64,000 nucleotides of DNA from Poindextera sp036272595 (GTDB lineage: Bacteria > Pseudomonadota > Alphaproteobacteria > Caulobacterales > Caulobacteraceae). The notes under the pieces were generated by a model, which worked only from the letters and a program-made list of their open reading frames with translations, did no database searches and had not been told where the DNA came from. Numbering within the stretch: position 1 is the first letter of the stretch; each line of letters begins with the position of its first letter. Of this stretch, positions 17,907-26,405 are shown one piece after another. The stretch is from positions 35,024-99,023 of the forward strand of contig DATAYM010000042.1 of assembly GCA_036272595.1 (NCBI GenBank), read 5' to 3'. The position numbers and the translations under genes are program-made.

Positions 17907-18296
17907 TCAGCTCGCCGCGCCGCTGCCGTACGGCCGGGTGAGGACTTCGAGGAAGTGGCCGTCGGGGTCGGGGAAGTAGACGCCGCGACCGCCGTCGTTG
18001 CGGTTGATCTCGCCGGGCCGCCGCCGCCCCGGATCGGCCCAATGGTCAAGTTCGCGCTGGTGAATCCGGCCGAGCACCGCGTCGAAATCCGGCTCGGCGA
18101 TCAGGAACGCATAGTGCTGGGGGGCGATCTGGCCCTCGGTATCCATGAAATCGAGCGAGACGCCGTTGTCCATCTCGACGACGTGGAAGTGCCCGAACCG
18201 GGTCGGCGCCGGCCGGCCCAGCATTTCGGCCAGGAAGCGCGAGGACGTCTCCTGGTCGCGGCAGAAGACGATCGTGTGATTGAGCTGAGCCGTCAT
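17907..18296 (-). CDS. VOC superfamily protein
   Basis: A 129-residue glyoxalase-fold protein: LNHTIVFCRDQETSSRFLAEMLG in the first module and GGRGVYFPDPDGHFLEVLTRPYG in the second, with Glu of LEVLT as the usual metal ligand. ATG 18296 has GAGAGG eight bases upstream. An in-frame ATG at 18311 lies before this site. It precedes the GNAT gene at 17394-17897 and is probably co-transcribed. Confidence 0.86.
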   Translation of the reverse strand: MTAQLNHTIVFCRDQETSSRFLAEMLGRPAPTRFGHFHVVEMDNGVSLDFMDTEGQIAPQHYAFLIAEPDFDAVLGRIHQRELDHWADPGRRRPGEINRNDGGRGVYFPDPDGHFLEVLTRPYGSGAAS

Positions 18297-18341
18297 GGCC
18301 GCGCCTCTCATCTGCGAACTGAACGGCGCAAGCGTACGACC

Positions 18342-18863
18342 TCAACCCAAGTTGAGGTCAAGCGGAACAAGCGGAATCGGTTGGTCCCGGATTCCTTCTC
18401 CCTCGCCCGGCGTGCGCATGATCATGATCAGGCAGGGATTCTCGGGGCCCCAGATCGCGGTCAGCTCTTCCAGGCTCTGGAAGCCGACCGCTTCGTAGAA
18501 GGCTCGCGTCCGCTCATACGGCTCGTAACCAGCCGAAGGGCCTTGGGTCTTCACGGTCAGATAGGGCTTGCCCAGCTCCCGCGCGACCGAACAGGCTTGC
18601 CGGATCAGCGTCAGGCCGACGCCTCGCCTATGCACATGCGGACGAACGGCCAGCAGATAGATCTCAAGCGCGGCGAAGCCGGGATCGACCAGGGTGATGA
18701 GGCCGAGGGCCTCGCCCGCATCCTCCGCCACCCAGGTCGGCGCCTGCTCGGCATGGGCGGCGTAGTCGGCGTTGGACTCGGGGATGCCGAACCATTCGGG
18801 CAGTTCGGCAAGGATCGACGTGCAGTCGGCGCCGGCGGCCCGGCGAGCGATTTCAAGGGACAT
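18342..18863 (-). CDS. GNAT family N-acetyltransferase
   Basis: A 173-residue GNAT protein with the acetyl-CoA loop VRPHVHRRGVGLTLIRQA and the helix TRAFYEAVGFQSLEEL. The WGPENPCLIMIM end resembles the AAC(3)-I-like and diamine-type acetyltransferases that have a Trp/Pro-rich terminus. The N-terminal ILAELPEWFGIPESN is shared with a common subgroup. Substrate unknown. Single gene on the minus strand. Confidence 0.87.
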   Translation of the reverse strand: MSLEIARRAAGADCTSILAELPEWFGIPESNADYAAHAEQAPTWVAEDAGEALGLITLVDPGFAALEIYLLAVRPHVHRRGVGLTLIRQACSVARELGKPYLTVKTQGPSAGYEPYERTRAFYEAVGFQSLEELTAIWGPENPCLIMIMRTPGEGEGIRDQPIPLVPLDLNLG

Positions 18864-18994
18864 GGGATGTCTCGACAGTCAGCAATGGCCGCAAGCGGCG
18901 GTACGCGCGCGAGGCGCGGCGGAACGAGGTGGTGAGTCAGGCTTTCCTGTCGCCTCAAAGCTTACCGGCGGACCCGAAGCCTGGCAACGCCTTC

Positions 18995-19744
18995 CTATCC
19001 CCGCGCGCGCTGGGCGAAGGCGGCGATGCGTTCCTGCATGTCCGGGCCGCGGCCCTCGCCGCGATAGATCTCGTGCGCCAGGCCGGCGGCCAGCGGCAGG
19101 CCGTCGGTGCGGTCGAGCAGCCGCTTGTTGGCGGCGTGGCTGAAGGAGGAGTTGGCGGCGATCTCGGCGGCCAGGGCGTCGATGGCGGCGTCGAACTCGG
19201 CGTCGGGGACGCAGACATTGGCCAGGCCCATGGCCTCCGCTTGGCGGCCGGAATAGGTGCGGCAGGTGAACATCATCTCGCGCGCCCTGGTGGTCCCCAC
19301 CCGGCGCGGCAGGCGCTGGCTGAGGCCCCAGACCGGGGTGAGCGCCCACTTGGCGTGGGTGTCGGCGAACTTGGCGCTCTCGGCGGCGACGATCAGGTCG
19401 CCGGCCAGGGCCAGCTCCAGCGCCCCGGTGTAGCAGTGGCCGTGCACGGCGCTGATCACCGGCAGGGCGAGGCTCGCCAGCCGCTCGATCACCTTGGACT
19501 GGAAGTTGGGCTCCGGCAGCCGCTCGCCGGCGGCGATGTCGCCGAGATCGTGCCCGGCCGAGAAACAGCGGCCGGCGCCGCGCAGCACCACCACCGCCGC
19601 ATCGCCCGGATCGGCGGCCAGGGCCCGCACCTGGGCGTCGAGCGCCTGGAACACCCCGACATTGAGCGAATTCAGCTTGTCCGGCCGGTTCAGGATCAGA
19701 TGCACCGCCGGTCCCCGGCGTTCGTTCAAGACAAGCTCGGTCAT
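18995..19744 (-). CDS. Enoyl-CoA hydratase/isomerase (crotonase family)
   Basis: A 249-residue crotonase. The first oxyanion-hole segment is FSAGHDLGDIAAGE and the second is VHGHCYTGALELALAGDLIVAAE. The position of the second catalytic Glu of mitochondrial-type hydratases is occupied by Ala/Lys-type residues (DTHAKWALTPVWGLSQRLPRRVG), so an isomerase or another crotonase reaction is possible. ATG 19744 begins MTELVLNERRGPAVHL; upstream in-frame sequence does not resemble the family. Confidence 0.87.
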   Translation of the reverse strand: MTELVLNERRGPAVHLILNRPDKLNSLNVGVFQALDAQVRALAADPGDAAVVVLRGAGRCFSAGHDLGDIAAGERLPEPNFQSKVIERLASLALPVISAVHGHCYTGALELALAGDLIVAAESAKFADTHAKWALTPVWGLSQRLPRRVGTTRAREMMFTCRTYSGRQAEAMGLANVCVPDAEFDAAIDALAAEIAANSSFSHAANKRLLDRTDGLPLAAGLAHEIYRGEGRGPDMQERIAAFAQRARG

Positions 19745-19826
19745 GCGGATCGTGCTCCCGGTGGTTATCGGCGCGACCAACCCAGTCCGTATCGGCGGCC
19801 TTGTCAAAGGCCGTTTTTGCCGGCCT

Positions 19827-21140
19827 TCACGGCGAGGGACTTGACCCAGCCGCCTGCCATCCGCGGCACAGGCCTCCTCCGATGAGCTTCTCGCGCACCA
19901 CCTCAAGCCGCATCTGGGTGAAAGAGACCCCGCACCAGGGATCGATCTCCGCCTCCGCCTCTTCCGACCGGCCTTCGGAAAGCAGGATTCCGGCCAGATG
20001 CAGATGCAGCTCGGGGACGATCAGCGCCGGCAGATCGTGCGGGCTGGCGTCATAGGCGTTGATGGCCGCCCGCGCCTCCTGCTCGGCGTCGCCCATGTCC
20101 TGGGCCGACAGAAAATACAGGCTGCGAATGAAGTGGGTCCGGGGGTCGCGTGGAAACTGGCGCACCAGGTCAGCCGCACGATCACCGAAACCAGGCGCGC
20201 GCAGGGTCTCGGCCGTGACTTTCGGCAGGGTCGTCGCGTAGGGCTCGCCGACCGCCGCATAGGCGGGATATCGCGCCGCCACGAGGGCGAAGGACAGGAC
20301 CGCCAGCAACAGGCCGCCGAGTCCAATGCCGGTGGCGACGCGCTCGCCGCCGGGATGGGCGCGGCTCTCGGGCCAGACCTTCAGCATGATGAAGCCCAGG
20401 GCGAGGCCCGCCAGAAAGCCGCCGCCGTGGGCGTTGTAGTCGATATTGACGCCTTGGACGCTTGAGAAGGGGATGAGAGCCGGCACGGCCAGGCGGGCGA
20501 CAACAAAGAGATTGCGTCTCCGCTGCAGAATGGCGTGCGGATGAAAGCTGCAGACCAGAGCCGCGCCCAAAAGCCCAATGATCGCTCCGGATGCGCCGAC
20601 CGTCGGCTCTGCGGCGGGATTTATCAGGACCGAGGCCAGGGCCCCGGCGAGACCGCAGACGACGAACAGGGCGGCGAACCAGGCGCGCCCCACCAACCGT
20701 TCCATCGTCATGCCGACCAGCAACAGGACAACGCCATTGCCGACTATGTGGGCGAGATTGGCGTGGAGCAGAACGGCCGTCACCAGCCGCCAGGGTTCGA
20801 AATCCGAGAACACCAGTTGCCGGCTGGCGGCGCCGAGCGCGACCAGGCTGTTCGGGCCAGGGCTGTCCCCGGCGATCGGGCCGATGTTGAAACGGCACTC
20901 GCCGGCATAGACCAGCGCGAGAATGCCGATGATGGACGCGGTGAGCACGGGCAGCGGCCTTGGCGCCGACCGCGCGTCCCAGACCGCCTTGGTTTCCGCA
21001 TCGAGCGGAGTGGGCATGAAGTCCCGCGGCTGCGGTCGGCTATCGCGCGGCGGCGGCAGGGGCCGGCTGTCGCGCGGCGGCTCGGGAGGCCGCGAGACAG
21101 GCTTCACGCCTCGCCGTCCAAAGCTGGCCTGATCGGCCAT
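19827..21140 (-). CDS. Rhomboid-family intramembrane serine protease with C-terminal helical domain
   Basis: A 437-residue membrane protease. A disordered, Pro/Arg-rich N-terminus (residues 1-60) precedes the rhomboid core. Landmarks are HANLAHIVGNG (oxyanion Asn), the catalytic Ser in GASGAIIG (about residue 181) and the catalytic His in NAHGGGFLAGLALG (about residue 237). The C-terminal 150 residues after the last membrane helix look TPR-like (FIRSLYFLSAQDMGDAEQEA), suggesting substrate recruitment. ATG 21140 is used; the frame is open further upstream but has no rhomboid resemblance. Confidence 0.88.
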   Translation of the reverse strand: MADQASFGRRGVKPVSRPPEPPRDSRPLPPPRDSRPQPRDFMPTPLDAETKAVWDARSAPRPLPVLTASIIGILALVYAGECRFNIGPIAGDSPGPNSLVALGAASRQLVFSDFEPWRLVTAVLLHANLAHIVGNGVVLLLVGMTMERLVGRAWFAALFVVCGLAGALASVLINPAAEPTVGASGAIIGLLGAALVCSFHPHAILQRRRNLFVVARLAVPALIPFSSVQGVNIDYNAHGGGFLAGLALGFIMLKVWPESRAHPGGERVATGIGLGGLLLAVLSFALVAARYPAYAAVGEPYATTLPKVTAETLRAPGFGDRAADLVRQFPRDPRTHFIRSLYFLSAQDMGDAEQEARAAINAYDASPHDLPALIVPELHLHLAGILLSEGRSEEAEAEIDPWCGVSFTQMRLEVVREKLIGGGLCRGWQAAGSSPSP

Positions 21141-21306
21141 TTGCCCGCCCCGTGCTGTTAGCCGTGAAGCGCGGATGCGCGACGAATACCCCACATGCGT
21201 GCAAGCCCTTAACTTCGCTTTACCGCGCGTCATTAACGCGGCTCTGCGCCGACTGGGCACGGACATGGGCGGCTGCCTCGAAAGGCCGCCCTTGAGGGAA
21301 GGGTTC

Positions 21307-22341
21307 TTACAGCGTCGGGTCCTCGCTCACCTGGACCAGCATCTTGCCGAAGTTGTCGCCGCGCAGCATTTCGGTGAAGCAGGCCGGAACGTTTTCAAGG
21401 CCCTGGCGGATGTCCTCGCGGTATTTCACCTCGCCCGACGCCACCCAAGGACCCATCTGGCGCAGGAAGTCGTCGTGGTGGCCCTCGACGAACTCGCCGA
21501 CGAACAGGTCGCGCACGGTGACGCCGCGCGCCTTGAACACCGCTTCGCCGCGGCTCATCAGGTCGGCGCGGGCGTCGCCGCCGACGTCGCCATAGTGGGC
21601 GATCAGGCCGCAGATGGTCATCCGCGCCCCGGGGTTGAACAGCGGCAGCACCGCGTCGAACACCGCTCCGCCGACATTCTCGAAATAGACGTCGACCCCC
21701 GTCGGGCAGGCCGCTTTCAGATCCTCGGCGAAAGTCGGGCTGAGGTGCGAGACGCAGGCGTCGAAGCCGAGCTCGTCCACCACGAAGCGGCATTTCGCCT
21801 CGCGCCCGGCGATCCCCACCACCCGCGCGCCTTTCAGCCGCGCCAGCTGGCCGGCGATCTGCCCGACCCCGCCGGAGGCCGCCGACACCACCGCGGTCTC
21901 GCCGGGCCTGGGCGCGGCCTGCAGCACCATGCCGGCATAGGCGGTCAGGCCCAGCATGCCGAGCACGCCGACCGCCTGGGAGATGCGCCCCTGGGCCGGG
22001 TCCAGCTTGCGCGGGATCATGTAGGACGGCCGCGCCACGCCCTCGCCCATCAGCCCGTATTCGGCCCAGCCGTTGGTGTTGAACACCAGGTCGCCGGGCG
22101 CGAAGCCGTCCATCCGGCTCTCCACCACCTGGGCGACGGTGCGCGCGTGGCAGGGCGCGCCCGGCGCCTCGACGCCGCGCTTCTTGTAGCCCCACTGATA
22201 GGGGTCCAGGGAGACATAGATGGTGCGCGTCAGCGCCTGGCCGGGCTCCGGTGCGGGCATGGGGCTATCGCGCAGGTCGAAGGTATCGGCGTCGGGCCAG
22301 CCGCCGAGAGGCTTGTCCGACAGGGTCCAGTATCGGTTCAT
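21307..22341 (-). CDS. NADP-dependent MDR oxidoreductase (prostaglandin-reductase/CurA-like)
   Basis: A 344-residue zinc-free medium-chain reductase of the YncB/CurA type. The N-terminus RYWTLSDKPLGGWPDADTF fits this family. LDPYQWGYKK is its usual active loop, with VVSAASGGVGQIAGQLARL for the dinucleotide and FENVGGAVFDAVLPLFNPGARM later. Members reduce alpha,beta-unsaturated ketones with NADPH. Single minus-strand gene; ATG 22341. Confidence 0.9.
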   Translation of the reverse strand: MNRYWTLSDKPLGGWPDADTFDLRDSPMPAPEPGQALTRTIYVSLDPYQWGYKKRGVEAPGAPCHARTVAQVVESRMDGFAPGDLVFNTNGWAEYGLMGEGVARPSYMIPRKLDPAQGRISQAVGVLGMLGLTAYAGMVLQAAPRPGETAVVSAASGGVGQIAGQLARLKGARVVGIAGREAKCRFVVDELGFDACVSHLSPTFAEDLKAACPTGVDVYFENVGGAVFDAVLPLFNPGARMTICGLIAHYGDVGGDARADLMSRGEAVFKARGVTVRDLFVGEFVEGHHDDFLRQMGPWVASGEVKYREDIRQGLENVPACFTEMLRGDNFGKMLVQVSEDPTL

Positions 22342-22428
22342 CGGCGCCTCCGCGCGGTCCAGCCCCCTCTGTACGAGGCCGGCGGCGCGGTTGGCAATCG
22401 AGGCGGACCCCCCGCGGGCGGCGCTGCT

Positions 22429-22629
22429 CTAGCGCGCGCCCGCGCCCCGGCGGCGCGCTGGATGATCCGGCTGGCGGTGCAGGCGGCTTTCGAGGCCGGC
22501 GATGTCGGCCTTCAGTTTCGCCATCTCCCGTTCGGTCACGTCCTGGTCGTTTTCCCAGACGGTCATGGCTTCGGACCTGAAGGCTTCGAGCAATTGACGC
22601 AGTGGGGTGAGTTCGTCTGGCCTGGTCAT
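22429..22629 (-). CDS. Small hypothetical protein, probable coiled coil
   Basis: A 66-residue product, ATG 22629. The middle (residues about 25-55, QDVTEREMAKLKADIAGLES) has a heptad-like spacing of hydrophobic residues and strong charge, suggesting a short coiled coil. The C-terminus is Arg-rich. I recognise no family. A purely spurious ORF is possible, but the composition is protein-like and it fills an otherwise empty gap between two genes. Confidence 0.45.
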   Translation of the reverse strand: MTRPDELTPLRQLLEAFRSEAMTVWENDQDVTEREMAKLKADIAGLESRLHRQPDHPARRRGAGAR

Positions 22630-22797
22630 AAGATCATCACGAGGTTCGCGCCGGAAGCGGCGCCTTCAACCGGGTCGAATCTTGGCTGAGTGCATTACCA
22701 ACTGGTGAATCATGCTTAACGAGCGATCAACCTTTGCTGTTGGCCGGGCCCGCGAACTATGATGCCGCCGGAAATTGAACAGCGTCTGGAGAGACCC

Positions 22798-23772
22798 ATG
22801 AAGGCGCTGCAGGCGGCCCGGCTGGACACGATCGACGACTACCGGGAGGTCGATCTGCCGACACCCGAGCCCGGAGCCGGCCAGGTCCGCATCAAGGTCG
22901 CCGCCTGCGGCGTCGGCTATGTCGACGCCCTGGTGTCGCTCGGCCGCTATCAGGTCAAGCCGCCGCTGCCGCACACGCCGGGCGGCGAGGTCGGCGGGAC
23001 CATCGACGCCCTCGGCGACGGCGTCGACCACCTGGCCGTCGGCGACCGGGTGATGGCGCAGGTCGGCGGCGGCTTCGCCGAATATGCGCTGGCCTCGGCC
23101 CAGGCGGTGGTCCGCATCCCCGCGGCGATGAGCTTCGAACAGGCCTCCGGTTTCCGCATCAACCACCTGACCGCCTTGCACGGCCTGCGCGACCGCGCCG
23201 GTCTGCAAGCCGGCGAGCAGCTTCTGGTCACCGGCGCGGCCGGCGGCGTCGGCATGGCCGCGCTGCAAGTCGGCAAGCTGATGGGCGCCCGGGTGATCGC
23301 CGCGGCGTCCACCGAGGAGAAGCGCGCCTTCGCGCTCGCCAACGGCGCCGACCTGGCCATCGACACCGCGCCCGACGGCTGGCGCGACCGGCTGAAGGCG
23401 CTGACCGGCGGCAAGGGCGTCGACGTGGTCTTCGATCCGACCTGCGGGCCGCTGTTCGAGCTGGCCTTCCGCTCCCTGGCCTGGCGCGGCCGCCATCTGG
23501 TGGTCGGCTTCGCCGGCGGCCCGATTCCCGCCCTGCCGGCCAACCTGCCGCTGATGAAGGGCGCGGCGATGGTCGGAGTCGACGTGCGGCAGTTTTCGCT
23601 GTTCGAGCCGGAAACCGCAGCCACCTATCTGCAGGAACTGCTGGACTGGGTCGCCGATGGCCGCCTGATCCCGCCGACCGGCCGCGCCTTCGCCTTCGAC
23701 CAGGCCCGCGAAGCCCTGACCTTCGCCCTCAGCGGCGCCGGCCTCGGCAAGACGGTGCTGACCATCGGCTAG
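22798..23772 (+). CDS. NADPH:quinone oxidoreductase-like MDR protein
   Basis: A 324-residue zinc-free MDR enzyme. It shows the GroES-like domain with GQVRIKVAACGVGYVDALV, the FRINHLTALHGLRDRAGLQAGE linker, the nucleotide loop VTGAAGGVGMAALQVGKLMGA, and the ending HLVVGFAGGPIPALPANLPLMKG, typical of the NADPH:quinone reductase group. ATG 22798 has GGAGAGAC just upstream. Likely role: reduction of quinones or unsaturated carbonyls. Single gene. Confidence 0.9.
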   Translation: MKALQAARLDTIDDYREVDLPTPEPGAGQVRIKVAACGVGYVDALVSLGRYQVKPPLPHTPGGEVGGTIDALGDGVDHLAVGDRVMAQVGGGFAEYALASAQAVVRIPAAMSFEQASGFRINHLTALHGLRDRAGLQAGEQLLVTGAAGGVGMAALQVGKLMGARVIAAASTEEKRAFALANGADLAIDTAPDGWRDRLKALTGGKGVDVVFDPTCGPLFELAFRSLAWRGRHLVVGFAGGPIPALPANLPLMKGAAMVGVDVRQFSLFEPETAATYLQELLDWVADGRLIPPTGRAFAFDQAREALTFALSGAGLGKTVLTIG

Positions 23773-23785
23773 GGTCGCGTAACCA

Positions 23786-23803
23786 CGCCGGGCTTTTCCG
23801 GCG
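23786..23803 (+). terminator. Possible weak terminator after the quinone oxidoreductase gene
   Basis: CGCCGG and CCGGCG (23786-23791 and 23798-23803) form a 6-bp stem with a six-base loop, followed by a T/C-rich stretch rather than a clean T run. It lies 14 bp after the stop codon. Confidence 0.35.
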
Positions 23804-23891
23804 GCGCCCTTCTTTTCCGTCAGCTCAACTTTGAGGTTGGGGCGTCCCGTGTTTTCAGCGATGATTCTGGCGCACGCCGGGGGGAGTGGTC

Positions 23892-24155
23892 ATGATGCTA
23901 TCGAGACTGGCGGGTGTCATCGCCGTGTTGGGCCTATTGAGTGGCTGCGCAAACCATCCCGTCGACTGTACCGTCGGCATCCACCACTCAGATTGTGCGC
24001 CCGGCACGCCTGGCTATGACAACCCCGACAAGTTCGCGGTTGCGGATGATCAGGAGTGCCGGAGCTACGGGCTCACCCCCGGCACGTCGCAGTACGCCGA
24101 CTGCCGCGTGAAGCTCAACGCCGCTCATCAAGCACCGGCCGGCCTGCTCCAATAG
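23892..24155 (+). CDS. Small secreted lipoprotein
   Basis: An 87-residue product with a lipoprotein signal peptide: MMLSRLAGVIAVLGLLSGC, lipobox LSGC with the modified Cys at about residue 19. The mature part has six further cysteines in pairs (VDCTVGIHHSDCAPG and ECRSYG with DCRVKLN), a pattern seen in small envelope lipoproteins of alphaproteobacteria. GGGGGAG lies just upstream of ATG 23892; a GTG at 23886 is also in frame. Function unknown. Confidence 0.8.
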   Translation: MMLSRLAGVIAVLGLLSGCANHPVDCTVGIHHSDCAPGTPGYDNPDKFAVADDQECRSYGLTPGTSQYADCRVKLNAAHQAPAGLLQ

Positions 24156-24221
24156 CTAATCGCGAGCGACGTACCGTTTTTGTGAAAGTCCGGGCCTCAG
24201 AGTGGCCGCTTCATGGCCGCC

Positions 24222-24581
24222 TCACTGATGGTGCCCCAACTCGCCTTGCCGGGTGCGCTGCTCGCCGACCGCCGCCCGCATCAGCTCATCGCCGATCTCG
24301 CGGATGGCGGCCAGGCATTCGGCGCGGCCGGTTTCGGTGAGGTTGTAGCCGCGGCCGTCGAAGTCGACGGCCTCAGTGTCCATGGCCTGACGGATCTGCG
24401 GGATGTGGTGGCGGCGCATGGAGGCGGGGGTGTGGCCGGTCTCGCGGGCCAGTTCGGCGGCCGGCGCCGAGGCGCCGCCGCAGCGCCGCCACAGGGCCAG
24501 CAGCACCCGCCCCGAGCCCGGCTCCAGCCCGAACCAGTGCTGGAAGGCCATGGCCGCGGCGGCGTCGGCGGCGCCGCTCAT
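24222..24581 (-). CDS. Winged-helix-like protein, homologous to a gene inside the integrated element
   Basis: A 119-residue product with alternating helices and a wing-like strand pair (VDFDGRGYNLTETGRAECLAAI). It aligns along nearly its whole length with the 48300-48611 product: HWFGLEPGSGRVLLAL against SWFGIGPAPARLLFKL, and YNLTETGRAECLAAIREIG against YRLNEEGARECRAVLRQLG. The shape resembles marR/ArsR-like DNA-binding domains, but no family was recognised. ATG 24581 overlaps the stop of the upstream gene by four bases. Confidence 0.72.
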   Translation of the reverse strand: MSGAADAAAAMAFQHWFGLEPGSGRVLLALWRRCGGASAPAAELARETGHTPASMRRHHIPQIRQAMDTEAVDFDGRGYNLTETGRAECLAAIREIGDELMRAAVGEQRTRQGELGHHQ

Positions 24582-24967
24582 GACGCCCTCCCCGCCTTCA
24601 GCGCCCTCACCGCGCTGAGCTGCGCCTGCAGCAGGGCGCGGACGAAGTCGGCGTCGCGCTGCTCGGGCGCGCCGGGCAGCTCGGGCCAGCCTTCGTCGGC
24701 TTCGGGCCCGTCATCGTCGGCGTCGGCGGTTTCGCGGTCCACGATCGCCCCCTCGCCGCCGGGGTGGCGGCATAGGCCGAGGGCGCGGCGGCGGGAGGAG
24801 ACGGCGCTGGCGGTGCGCGGCGGGCCAAGGCCGCTCGCCGCCTCCGCCGCGGTCCGGTCCGGCCAGTGCGGATGGTGGTACAGCACCTCGTCCTGGGCCT
24901 CGGTCCAGGCGTCGCTGCGGACGAGGGGGCGGGTGGTCGAACAGGTCAGGGAGCGATGCGTGTTCAT
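24578..24967 (-). CDS. Myb/SANT-like (GcrA-type) putative DNA-binding protein
   Basis: A 129-residue product. Residues about 15-65 hold SDAWTEAQDEVLYHHPHWPD followed by RTAAEAASGLGPPRTASAVSSRRRALGL, resembling the Trp-anchored helix-turn-helix of Myb/GcrA-type phage and caulobacterial proteins. The middle is acidic. ATG 24967 lies in the divergent promoter region shared with the S24 repressor, so the repressor probably controls this gene and the winged-helix gene downstream. Confidence 0.6.
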   Translation of the reverse strand: MNTHRSLTCSTTRPLVRSDAWTEAQDEVLYHHPHWPDRTAAEAASGLGPPRTASAVSSRRRALGLCRHPGGEGAIVDRETADADDDGPEADEGWPELPGAPEQRDADFVRALLQAQLSAVRALKAGRAS

Positions 24968-24985
24968 GGCCGGAAGTTGAGCACG

Positions 24986-25010
24986 TTTTGTGCTCTGTGC
25001 AAGCACAAAA
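24986..25010. promoter_or_regulatory. Palindromic operator between the S24 repressor and the divergent operon
   Basis: TTTTGTGCT (24986-24994) and its exact reverse complement AGCACAAAA (25002-25010) are separated by 7 bp. The 25-bp palindrome lies in the short intergenic gap between the repressor gene and the divergent operon, as expected for a CI/LexA-like repressor binding as a dimer. Confidence 0.78.
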
Positions 25011-25052
25011 TGTCGTTAGCAAGAAATTTGCTGAACGGCGACACTGTCGCCC

Positions 25053-25634
25053 ATGACGGTGGGGCAGCGGATCAAGCATGCGCGGGAACAGCTGGGCTGG
25101 TCGCAGACCCGGCTGGCCGCCGCCGTGCACCAGGCCCAGACCACCATCTCCTCCTGGGAGCGCGACCGCACCGAGCCGACCCGCGAGGACGTGGCGCGGG
25201 TGGCCGCCGCCCTGGGGGTCACCGTCGGCGCCCTTGAGCGCGGCGACGAGGCCGGCCTGCGCGCCACGCCGCTGGTCGGCTATGTCGGCGCCGGGGGCCA
25301 GTTCTACTTCGGCGCGGCCGACGAAGGCCTTGGCGAGGTGCCGATTCCCGAGGGCGGCACCGAACAGACCCGCGCCGCCGAGATTCGCGGCGAGAGCCTC
25401 GGGCCGCTGTTCGAGCACTGGCTGGTCTATTACGACGACGTGCGCACGCCGGTGACCCCGGACCTGATCGGCCAGCTGTGCATCGTCGGCCTGCCCGACG
25501 ACCGGGTGCTGGTGAAGAAGATACAGCCCAGCCGCACGCCCGGCCTCTACCACCTGCTGTCCAACACCGAGGCGCCGCTGCTGGACCAGGAGGTGGTGTG
25601 GGCGGCGCGCATCCGCAGCATGGCGCCGCGATAG
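25053..25634 (+). CDS. XRE-HTH plus S24 peptidase-like repressor (CI/LexA type)
   Basis: A 193-residue repressor. The N-terminal helix-turn-helix is IKHAREQLGWSQTRLAAAVHQAQTTISSWERDRTEPT. The C-terminal half (from about residue 75) is an S24-type domain with VGYVGAGGQFYFG, RAAEIRGESLGPLF, DRVLVKKIQPSR and GLYHLLSNTEAPL. The usual catalytic Ser is not obvious: GESLGPLFEHWLV has Ser in the normal GxSM-like place, and Lys in VLVKKI may be its partner. This fold controls lysogeny or DNA-damage responses. ATG 25053 is 43 bp from the operator. Confidence 0.88.
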   Translation: MTVGQRIKHAREQLGWSQTRLAAAVHQAQTTISSWERDRTEPTREDVARVAAALGVTVGALERGDEAGLRATPLVGYVGAGGQFYFGAADEGLGEVPIPEGGTEQTRAAEIRGESLGPLFEHWLVYYDDVRTPVTPDLIGQLCIVGLPDDRVLVKKIQPSRTPGLYHLLSNTEAPLLDQEVVWAARIRSMAPR

Positions 25635-25659
25635 AGGCCCTCTTCCCGCCATAATACAA

Positions 25660-25687
25660 ATTGTGCTTGACCGGCTTCAGCACGTAT
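25660..25687 (+). promoter_or_regulatory. Imperfect second operator upstream of 25722 gene
   Basis: ATTGTGCT (25660-25667) and AGCACGTAT (25679-25687) repeat the GTGCT/AGCAC half-sites of the 24986-25010 operator, but with 11 bp between them instead of 7. It lies between the repressor gene and the next gene on the same strand. Confidence 0.5.
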
Positions 25688-25721
25688 TGTCATGTCCGGC
25701 GCTCCCACCGGGAGACCGCCC

Positions 25722-26057
25722 ATGCCGCTCGCCGCCTCCGAAGCCGCCCTGATCGCCGCGCCGCTGCTGCCCGGCGAGCGTCTGCTGCACGGCCGGGTCT
25801 GGATCTTCGACCACGAGCTGCGCAACGACTTCCTGGCCGCCCAGGCCATGTGGCGGGCGCTGTGGGAGCCGCCGCGGCTGGCGAGCCTGAGCGATGCGGC
25901 CCTCACCGGCCTCTTCTACCGCACCCTGCGCTACGACACGATGGTCAGCCGCGACGGCGGCTCGATGGAGCCCTTCCTGGTGACCATCGCCACCGAGCGC
26001 GCCGCCCGCAAGGCCGCCGCGGCTGGAGCACCGGCCGCCGAACCGAGGGCCGCGTGA
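25722..26057 (+). CDS. Hypothetical protein of the repressor islet
   Basis: A 111-residue product with no family I recognise. The core LPGERLLHGRVWIFDHELRNDFLAAQAMWRAL suggests helices with several aromatic residues. The C-terminus is Ala-rich. ATG 25722 has GGGAG spaced seven bases upstream and is preferred to ATG 25692, which would lack a good site. Its stop and the start of the next gene share one base (TGATG), so both are coupled. Confidence 0.6.
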   Translation: MPLAASEAALIAAPLLPGERLLHGRVWIFDHELRNDFLAAQAMWRALWEPPRLASLSDAALTGLFYRTLRYDTMVSRDGGSMEPFLVTIATERAARKAAAAGAPAAEPRAA

Positions 26058-26344
26058 TGCGCGCCTTCGACCGCTACGCCCTCTCCCGCGCCGCCGGCCG
26101 CGTCGTCGGTCTCCGCGGCGGCGACAGCGATGGGACCGCCGACCGCCAGGTCGAGCTGGACCCGCGCTTCGCCGCCGCCCTGCACGTCCTGCACCTTGCC
26201 GAACTGCTTCACGCCCGCCGCCGCGGCGAGCGCCCCGCCGCCGAACATCACCGCGCCCGCGCCGCCGAACTCGCCTGGGCCCTCCACCAACTCGACGCTT
26301 GGCGCAGGGCTGCCGGAGGGCGGCCGCAGGCGACGCCGGCGTGA
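26057..26344 (+). CDS. Hypothetical protein of the repressor islet
   Basis: A 95-residue Ala/Arg-rich helical product; residues about 38-60 (ALHVLHLAELLHARRRGER) and 63-85 look amphipathic. No family recognised. ATG 26057 overlaps the stop of the upstream gene by one base, and the gene ends 62 bp before the cyclase gene. It belongs with the upstream gene in a two-gene unit that follows the second operator. Confidence 0.58.
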   Translation: MRAFDRYALSRAAGRVVGLRGGDSDGTADRQVELDPRFAAALHVLHLAELLHARRRGERPAAEHHRARAAELAWALHQLDAWRRAAGGRPQATPA

Positions 26345-26405
26345 AGAACCCGTCACCCCGATGGCGCCCCCGTGCTAGCCTCATCGCAAAGGCGGAGGAG
26401 CTCCC

